Of a stretch of DNA of 7,553 bases, positions 1-4,308 are shown in pieces; position 1 is the stretch's first letter, and the number at the start of each line of letters is the position of its first letter. The translations under genes were made by a program, and so were the position numbers. The notes beneath the pieces were generated by a model. The model saw nothing but the letters and a program-made list of their open reading frames with translations. It was not told the DNA's origin and searched no databases. The stretch is from an uncultured Anaerotruncus sp. GTDB taxonomy: Bacteria; Bacillota; Clostridia; Oscillospirales; Ruminococcaceae. The DNA lies in the NCBI GenBank assembly GCA_910586875.1, contig CAJUJI010000132.1:1-7553 (forward strand). The letters run 5' to 3'.

Positions 1-2
1 GT

Positions 3-32
3 GTCACTTTCTTGCTCGTGCAAGAAAGTAAC
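3..32 (-). other. Conserved 13-bp hairpin (copy A)
   Basis: On the minus strand GTTACTTTCTTGC pairs with GCAAGAAAGTGAC around the loop ACGA. Ten inner pairs are perfect. The third pair from the base is T-G, which is a wobble on this strand but an A-C mismatch on the other. The same hairpin recurs at 2013-2042 and 7270-7299. Confidence 0.85.
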
Positions 33-65
33 CAAAGAAGCACGCCAAAGGGGGCAAGGGTGCGC

Positions 66-94
66 AGGGGTTTCGGCCCCCGTCCGAAACCCCT
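66..94 (-). other. 11-bp hairpin with a covarying pair (copy A)
   Basis: On the minus strand AGGGGTTTCGG pairs perfectly with CCGAAACCCCT around a 7-base loop. Its counterpart at 7209-7237 has AGGAGTTTCGG with CCGAAACTCCT, so the fourth pair (bases 91 and 69 here) is G-C in this copy and A-T in the other. Both sides changed and pairing was kept. Confidence 0.85.
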
Positions 95-147
95 ATGACT
101 CCTCGCTGCTCGCCTGGCGGCTCGCCCGCGCTCGTCGCGGCGCACCT

Positions 148-194
148 CATGGAGGGGGAGCAGTGCATCCCCCTCCATGGGCCACCCCCTAGCC
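148..194 (-). other. Two adjacent hairpins (copy A)
   Basis: Bases 148-179 form a perfect 12-bp stem, CATGGAGGGGGA with TCCCCCTCCATG, around an 8-base loop. Directly abutting it, 180-194 reads GGCTA-GGGGG-TGGCC on the minus strand, a 5-bp stem containing one T-G pair. In copy C that pair is C-G. The two helices touch, so they could stack end to end. Confidence 0.8.
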
Positions 195-347
195 AGGTAA
201 GGCTCTTTTAGCGCGCTTTGCCCCTACCCCTTATAACCAGGTCCTCCTGAAACACTTTGGGGTAAGCCGTCTGCCCCATTCCGAAGGGCCGTTTAAGTTA
301 CACAGGCGGGACCTGCTAAATTATTAGGGCACCCTTTTGTATCGCAA

Positions 348-1670
348 CTAGGCTAATCCGCTGAGCACCAGATACAGCGCTGCGCAAAATTCGTCTGGCA
401 GCAGCGCCGCCACAGGCAGCAAATTCAGCGGCCGCCGCTGGTGCAGGCCGGTTTGGATACACAGCGCAAGAAACACCACCTGCAACCTGCGGTGCTCCCG
501 AAGAACCAACAGCTCGGTCGCCAGCGACAACCACTTTTCCGGTTGTGCGCGCGCTTTTTGGGCGATTTCGCGCGGTAGCACCGCATGGCTTCTCTGCTCC
601 GCTAGACGCGCTTGAAACCGTTCAAGGGTATACACAATACAAGGGTCGACCCCAAACAGCTCGCCGGCGGATTCCAGCCCCGCGAGCGCAAAGCCTCGCA
701 GCGCGGACGACGGCGGCACGCCGCGCCGAAACACACGATTTTTTAATGCAGCGTATGCAGCCGAGCTGAACAGATTATACCGGATCCCACGAAATCCAAG
801 CAGCTCCATCTGCTCATAGAAATGCTGGTAATAACGGCGTGCAGCAATCCGCAGCACTCCCCGCACAAACGCATAGGCTCTGCCGTCGAACACATGATAA
901 GCGCGCATGGTGTCCAGCCAGCCCAGCCGCATATTTTGGCGTGCCGCATCTTTGTCAAACAGCAGCAGCTCCCCCAAATTCCAATAGCTGTCGATGAGAA
1001 TGAGGGTGTATTTGTTCTGTCCGTCCAGGCGGTGCACCATGCCGGGCGCTTCCAGATGCACCGCGATGAGACGGGTTGCGCCGCGCTGCATCGCCATGCG
1101 GATGGGCAGATTATCCGCAAAGCCGCCGTCAATGTAGTGCTTGCCATCGATTTTCTGTGCGCGGATTGCAGGGAACAGCGCACAGGACGCGACCAAATAA
1201 TCCGCCAACCGGCCGCAGGGGATGTCCTCCCGCCATAGATAGCGCGGCTGTGGACGCAGGCCGTCAAACCGCACGGTTACAAAACCAAAATCGATGGCGG
1301 AATTTCGCACCGATGGTTCATCAAGATAGCGTGTCAGCAGCTTGTGCAGCGTAGATGTTCCGGCGCCGCCGTTGGTGAGCGCCGCCTTGCCAAACAGCCA
1401 TAGTGCGCGTCGTTTGCGCTGGGAAAACGGGAGGGTTTCATCCAGCGGAAGGTCGAATACCTGTGAAAGGCCAATCCGCCGCCAAAGTCCCTCCGCAGCG
1501 TCAAACGAGCCCTGCGCCACCAGCGCGCCATTGAGCGCACCCACCGAGACGCCGGTGACAAGGTCGATCTGCTCGCCCAGCTCCAGCAGCGCCCGCCAAA
1601 CGCCAACCTCATATGCACCGCGGCTGCCGCCGCCAGAGAAGATCAGTGCAGTTTTTTCTGTCTTGTCCAT
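348..1670 (-). CDS. Patatin-like phospholipase family protein
   Basis: This 440-residue protein belongs to the patatin family of serine lipid acyl hydrolases, which cut fatty acyl chains from membrane lipids with a Ser-Asp dyad. The order of motifs is complete: the oxyanion-hole loop GGGSRGAY at residues 13-20, the nucleophile elbow GVSVG at 40-44 with Ser42, the helix-capping ASCALFPA at 161-168, and the DGG motif at 181-183 with Asp181, followed by DNLPI. No signal peptide is visible, so the enzyme should be cytosolic or loosely bound to the inner membrane face. After about residue 290 I recognise no domain; this tail is probably helical and could set substrate or partner choice. The ATG at 1670 is preceded by GGAG with 8-base spacing. 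The gene stands alone: the repeat copies lie beyond both ends. An upstream TTGACA on the minus strand lacks a good -10. The family call is secure; the substrate is unknown. Confidence 0.93.
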   Translation of the reverse strand: MDKTEKTALIFSGGGSRGAYEVGVWRALLELGEQIDLVTGVSVGALNGALVAQGSFDAAEGLWRRIGLSQVFDLPLDETLPFSQRKRRALWLFGKAALTNGGAGTSTLHKLLTRYLDEPSVRNSAIDFGFVTVRFDGLRPQPRYLWREDIPCGRLADYLVASCALFPAIRAQKIDGKHYIDGGFADNLPIRMAMQRGATRLIAVHLEAPGMVHRLDGQNKYTLILIDSYWNLGELLLFDKDAARQNMRLGWLDTMRAYHVFDGRAYAFVRGVLRIAARRYYQHFYEQMELLGFRGIRYNLFSSAAYAALKNRVFRRGVPPSSALRGFALAGLESAGELFGVDPCIVYTLERFQARLAEQRSHAVLPREIAQKARAQPEKWLSLATELLVLREHRRLQVVFLALCIQTGLHQRRPLNLLPVAALLPDEFCAALYLVLSGLA

Positions 1671-1961
1671 TTTATCAGCTCCGTTGCTTGTTTTGCTACG
1701 CCATGGCGCGAACCCAGGTAAAATAAAGCGTACTTTGTCCTACAGGTGCGCAGAGCATCCTAACAATTGTCAAGGCCCGCTTGAGTAATTTAAGCTGCCC
1801 TTTGGAATGAGGCAGACGGCTTACCCCCAAAGTGTTTCAGGAGGACCTGGTTGTAAAGGGTAGGGGCAAAGCGCGCTTTGTTAGGCAAACCCACGCGAGT
1901 TATACAGAGCTGCCAGCGCCGCAGTAGAATTACGAACTGCACGAGCAGCCAAAAGGGGATT

Positions 1962-2000
1962 CCAAAGGGGGCTGCGGCGTGTGAGCGTCGCCCCCTTTGG
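1962..2000 (+). other. 11-bp core hairpin unique to copy B
   Basis: CCAAAGGGGGC pairs with GCCCCCTTTGG with no mismatch, around a 17-base loop. The 3' side belongs to the arm shared by all copies; the 5' side belongs to the core found only here. Confidence 0.8.
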
Positions 2001-2012
2001 CGTGCTTCTTTG

Positions 2013-2042
2013 GTTACTTTCTTGCACGCGCAAGAAAGTGAC
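2013..2042 (+). other. Conserved 13-bp hairpin (copy B)
   Basis: This is the same hairpin as at 3-32 and 7270-7299. The stem is identical in all three copies, while the four-base loop is ACGC here and ACGA in the others. Confidence 0.85.
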
Positions 2043-2052
2043 AACGCGCCCC

Positions 2053-2095
2053 TATCGCGCCGCAGCGCGATAAACTCCGCCACGCGTAGCGTGGC
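2053..2095 (+). other. Pair of tail hairpins (copy B)
   Basis: TATCGCGC-CGCA-GCGCGATA (2053-2072) is a perfect 8-bp hairpin. GCCACGC-GTA-GCGTGGC (2079-2095) is a perfect 7-bp hairpin. The second recurs at 7400-7416 with loop GCA. The first recurs near copy C, but with its halves about 70 bases apart. Confidence 0.8.
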
Positions 2096-2196
2096 AAAAG
2101 CCTGCGCCAGCAGCAGGGCAATAACCAAAAAAGCGCCATTATTTTTGTGAAAAATTTGTGTGCAATTGATGCAAAGATTTTCCAGTCTTCACGCAC

Positions 2197-2234
2197 TATT
2201 ATTATATACAGCTAATATAAAAGGAGGGTTTCCC
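2197..2234 (+). promoter_or_regulatory. AT-rich leader and AAGGAGG ribosome binding site of the secreted-protein gene
   Basis: AAGGAGG at 2221-2227 sits 7 bases before the GTG at 2235 and decides that start. An in-frame GTG at 2160 would add 25 residues that lie upstream of this site and have no signal-peptide logic. A -10-like TATTAT occurs at 2197-2202, but no convincing -35 lies 16-18 bases upstream, so the promoter part is weak while the ribosome binding site is strong. Confidence 0.55.
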
Positions 2235-3335
2235 GTGAAAAAAATAATTGCTGGACTACTCGCATCTGCGATGGCGCTTTCTATGAGTCTGCCCGCGTTC
2301 GCCGCGGTTGTCACAAAGGAAGTTGCAATTGAAAAGGTCTGTGGGCGCATGGTGTTTGACGATGGCCGCCAGCTTTCGGCCAAGGATTATGGCAGCTCGG
2401 TTGCACCAGACCAAACGATCTATTATGCGATGCCGCGCTCGCTGACCGACCTGCTCGCCGGCAGCAAGGATTACCGTCTGAATGTGCGCAAAATTAAAAA
2501 TGCGAAGATGGTAAAGTCTGTAAAGATTGTCGAGAAAAAGCTGGCGGAATCCAATACAACCATTTATCTGCCGGACAACGCAAACACCAATGTATCACTG
2601 CCCGCCACCGACGCAAAAGCCAAAACCCCCAACCTGTATGACACCTTCAACAGCTTTAACCGGCTGACCTATCTTGCGGTTGATCTGAACGACATGACCG
2701 GCTCGGAGGAACTCAAGGTTGAAATTGAGGCGACCATCACCACCAAGAAGGCAAAGGAGCTGTTCTATGGGGATTCGACCCTGTCCAATTCGCCCAGCGA
2801 CCGGCAAAAGCTGCTGGAAAAAGGGGTTGGCAACAAGCTTACCTTGAAAATCAACCTGTACGTTGCCAATCCCAAGGATGAAAGCGGCGACGCGGAAATC
2901 GTAGTGGGCAAAAACGGCACCACCGTGAAACCGCTGAAAAATGAGCAGAACATCGTCACCTTTGAAAGCGACGGCACCATGGCAATTTTGGAATTTAACG
3001 CCAACAGCAACCCCGAAAAGTTTTATGCGAAACTCACAACCAAATGGACCTCCGAGCTGCTGCGCACCTTCCGCGACACCGACGCGGTGATCCGCAAATT
3101 CTCGGCGGCGACCATCCCTGCCACCGGCCGCGCAAAGCTCATGCTCATCAACCCGTTTGATCCGGACGAGATCGAACCGGAAAGTATTTACATTTACCAG
3201 GTCAACGCAAAGGGCGGACTGTCCAATGTGACCAGCAGCTTCTGGTACGACGCGGATGAGGACGCGTTCTGCACCCGCACCCGTACGCTGGGCACCTGGG
3301 TACTCTCGAACGAGCGGGTCAAAACGACCGCTTGA
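2235..3335 (+). CDS. Secreted protein of unknown function
   Basis: I do not recognise a named family over the whole length. The 366-residue product starts at GTG 2235, chosen because AAGGAGG lies 7 bases upstream. A classical signal peptide follows: KK at 2-3, a hydrophobic run at about 4-19, and a likely cut after AFA at 21-23. No C-terminal membrane helix, LPxTG motif or lipobox is seen, so the mature protein of about 343 residues should be released or held non-covalently. The body alternates short beta-type stretches with polar loops. The C-terminus (about 318-358) runs IYIYQVN, a Gly-rich turn, an acidic stretch and TLGTWVLS, a closing pattern I associate with beta-sandwich modules of clostridial surface proteins. 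The mature part has two Cys, at 36 and 346. The gene is followed by a hairpin terminator and appears to be a single-gene unit. An envelope or matrix role is inference from export alone. Confidence 0.85.
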   Translation: MKKIIAGLLASAMALSMSLPAFAAVVTKEVAIEKVCGRMVFDDGRQLSAKDYGSSVAPDQTIYYAMPRSLTDLLAGSKDYRLNVRKIKNAKMVKSVKIVEKKLAESNTTIYLPDNANTNVSLPATDAKAKTPNLYDTFNSFNRLTYLAVDLNDMTGSEELKVEIEATITTKKAKELFYGDSTLSNSPSDRQKLLEKGVGNKLTLKINLYVANPKDESGDAEIVVGKNGTTVKPLKNEQNIVTFESDGTMAILEFNANSNPEKFYAKLTTKWTSELLRTFRDTDAVIRKFSAATIPATGRAKLMLINPFDPDEIEPESIYIYQVNAKGGLSNVTSSFWYDADEDAFCTRTRTLGTWVLSNERVKTTA

Positions 3336-3349
3336 GTTCGCCGCCGTGT

Positions 3350-3383
3350 GCCAGCGCAGCCTCTGCGCTGGCGCTTTCGTTTG
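3350..3383 (+). terminator. Hairpin terminator of the secreted-protein gene
   Basis: GCCAGCGCAG pairs perfectly with CTGCGCTGGC around a 3-base loop (3350-3372), followed by an imperfect T-rich run. It begins 15 bases after the stop codon. A second, weaker hairpin, AGCAA with TTGCT (3393-3409), ends in seven T and may be a backup. I see no equivalent signal in the right orientation for the converging minus-strand gene. Confidence 0.7.
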
Positions 3384-3404
3384 TGGGCGGGCAGCAAAAA
3401 GTTA

Positions 3405-3433
3405 TTGCTTTTTTTGTAAGGATTGGCTATAAT
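3405..3433 (+). promoter_or_regulatory. Candidate promoter reading antisense into the YdcF-like gene
   Basis: A perfect TATAAT at 3428-3433 lies 17 bases after TTGCTT (3405-3410). It points rightward into the 3' end of the minus-strand YdcF-like gene. No credible plus-strand gene follows, so the product would be an antisense RNA. The -35 matches the consensus at only its first three bases. Confidence 0.35.
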
Positions 3434-3438
3434 GGATA

Positions 3439-4182
3439 TCAGAGGAACAGCGCCTTCACCAGACCGAACCACTCCCGCACCCAGTAGCCGGGGAACAGCC
3501 CCCAGGGGGTCACTGCGGGCAGCGCGCCAGGCGTCAGCCCGTTTTGACCTGCATAGATGGATCCGCGCAGCTGGTGAAAGCTGTCGGTCGCAATTGCAAG
3601 CTGCTGCGGCAGCGCATTGCGCTGGATGATCTGCGCTGTGTAATACAGGTTCTCGCTTGTGTTGGTGGAACGCTCCTCCAGCCAGATGCGCGCCGGCGCA
3701 ATGTCATGCGCGCGCAGCCAATTTGCCATCACAGCGGCCTCGCTGTAGGCGCCGCCGCCTTTGTACCCGCCGGAGCATACAACCGGCGACTGCGGATGCG
3801 CATTTAAATAGTCCAGCGCCGCTTGCAGGCGGTATTCCAGCATCAACGATGGACGGTCGTCCACCACCTGGCAGCCCAGCACGACCACCGTTGCAGGCTC
3901 CCGAGGCGGGTTGTACCACGCCGCATGGATCATCAGCGCCGAGGCGATTGCGCCCAGAACGGCGCCGCTTATCAGCCCTGCGGCCAGCCAGCCGCGCAGC
4001 CGCTGCCACCACTGCGGCGCGGCGTGCCAGCAGTTGCAGACCGCCAGCAGCAGGAGCGCGTAAACGGTCAGCACAAGGCTGCCGGTATGAAAAACGCCGA
4101 TTGTCAGCGGGCCCAACCCGCACAACAGCAAGCCTAGGGAGATGAAGTTTCCCACCCGACGGGAAATGCGCGCTGCTTTCAT
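3439..4182 (-). CDS. YdcF/DUF218 family membrane protein (SanA/ElyC-like)
   Basis: The 247-residue protein has three predicted membrane helices (about 13-31, 35-52 and 65-88) and then a DUF218 domain. The basic N-terminus (RRV near residue 8) and the basic loop between helices 2 and 3 (QRLRG) favour an N-in topology that places the domain outside the membrane. Domain marks include VVVLGCQV at 99-106, EYRL at 116-119, the Gly-rich SGGYKGGGAYSEA at 137-149 with the family's acidic Glu148, RSTNTSEN at 171-178, and TDSFHQLR at 199-206. The family is linked to envelope and cell-wall precursor or undecaprenyl-carrier metabolism in E. coli (SanA, ElyC), but its reaction is not settled, so I assign no substrate. 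The ATG at 4182 follows AAAGGAG with 6-base spacing. The gene diverges from the 840-residue surface-protein gene, and its predicted promoter overlaps that gene's promoter. It converges on the secreted-protein gene with a 103-base gap. Confidence 0.9.
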   Translation of the reverse strand: MKAARISRRVGNFISLGLLLCGLGPLTIGVFHTGSLVLTVYALLLLAVCNCWHAAPQWWQRLRGWLAAGLISGAVLGAIASALMIHAAWYNPPREPATVVVLGCQVVDDRPSLMLEYRLQAALDYLNAHPQSPVVCSGGYKGGGAYSEAAVMANWLRAHDIAPARIWLEERSTNTSENLYYTAQIIQRNALPQQLAIATDSFHQLRGSIYAGQNGLTPGALPAVTPWGLFPGYWVREWFGLVKALFL

Positions 4183-4207
4183 AAGGTGCTCCTTTCGCGT
4201 TTTCTAC

Positions 4208-4236
4208 ATTGTGCCAGCCAAACGGCCGGTTGTCAA
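4208..4236 (-). promoter_or_regulatory. Promoter of the YdcF-like gene
   Basis: On the minus strand a perfect TTGACA (4236-4231) is followed after 17 bases by CACAAT (4213-4208). This would give a leader of about 20 bases that contains the ribosome binding site. The -35 lies inside the palindrome GGTTG-T-CAACC (4228-4238). Confidence 0.6.
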
Positions 4237-4258
4237 CCATATTTTGGATAGGTAAATT
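4230..4258 (+). promoter_or_regulatory. Promoter of the 840-residue surface-protein gene
   Basis: TTGTCA (4230-4235) is followed after 17 bases by TAAATT (4253-4258). Its -35 overlaps the opposite-strand TTGACA by five bases within the palindrome 4228-4238. The leader would be about 45 bases and contains the hairpin at 4278-4293. Confidence 0.5.
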
Positions 4259-4277
4259 TTTTCAGATAGAGTGGATA

Positions 4278-4300
4278 GGGGTTAGCATACCCCAAGGAGG
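4278..4300 (+). promoter_or_regulatory. Leader hairpin touching the ribosome binding site
   Basis: GGGGT-TAGCAT-ACCCC (4278-4293) is a perfect 5-bp hairpin that ends exactly where AAGGAGG (4294-4300) begins. ATG 4309 follows 8 bases later. The ribosome binding site itself is unpaired. The hairpin could shield the leader or protect the 5' end; no known riboswitch or operator fold is recognised. Confidence 0.45.
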
Positions 4301-4308
4301 GTCTGGTT

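Larger units (their letters stand above)
1..301 (-). repeat. Interspersed hairpin-rich repeat, copy A (cut by the window edge)
   Basis: This is one of three related non-coding repeats, oriented on the minus strand. Read on that strand it begins at 301 with GTAACTTAAAC and runs to the window start, so its tail is missing. By hand alignment it matches copy C (7001-7300) at roughly 90% identity, mostly through transitions plus two single-base indels. It holds four hairpins: 3-32, 66-94, 148-179 and 180-194. It lies 46 bases beyond the stop codon of the phospholipase gene, in the same orientation. The short open frame at 1-192 is not kept intact in copy C because of a one-base indel, so I do not call it a gene. 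The function is unknown; a structured RNA or a palindromic repeat element would both fit. Confidence 0.85.
1785..2095 (+). repeat. Interspersed hairpin-rich repeat, copy B (different core)
   Basis: This copy fills most of the 564-base gap between the divergent phospholipase and secreted-protein genes. Bases 1785-1877 match copy C (7001-7093) with three differences and no indels. The match then stops abruptly. The core at 1878-1989 is unrelated to the core of A and C and shorter than it. From about 1990 to 2064 it matches A and/or C again, including the terminal hairpin. The core contains CCAAAGGGGGC (1962-1972), which pairs perfectly with GCCCCCTTTGG (1990-2000) in the shared right arm. A 14-base perfect palindrome CAAAGCGCGCTTTG lies at 1867-1880, on the junction. 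Two tail hairpins follow at 2053-2095. The frame that opens across the element on the minus strand is discussed under rejected items. Confidence 0.85.

Noticed and set aside
1..192. 63-residue plus-strand frame in copy A, with a similar peptide from copy C on the minus strand (7006-7290)
   Set aside because: The similar peptides arise because the DNA repeat itself is conserved. A one-base indel near the conserved hairpin puts copy C in another frame, a stop falls at a wobble position in copy A, and the changes preserve stems rather than codons.
1768..1773. Minus-strand TTGACA as the phospholipase promoter
   Set aside because: No acceptable -10 lies 16-18 bases downstream, so the match alone is not enough.
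1790..2128. 112-residue minus-strand frame across copy B
   Set aside because: It runs through hairpin arms and an unrelated core, has no ribosome binding site that I can see, and shares its two ends with frames in the other copies only because the arms are shared.
2160..2234. Upstream GTG start for the secreted protein
   Set aside because: It lacks a ribosome binding site, would bury the AAGGAGG inside the gene, and adds 25 residues before a classical signal peptide.
3457..4145. Long plus-strand frames opposite the YdcF-like gene
   Set aside because: They are Arg/Ala/Pro-rich shadows of a GC-rich gene whose minus-strand frame has clear family motifs and a ribosome binding site.
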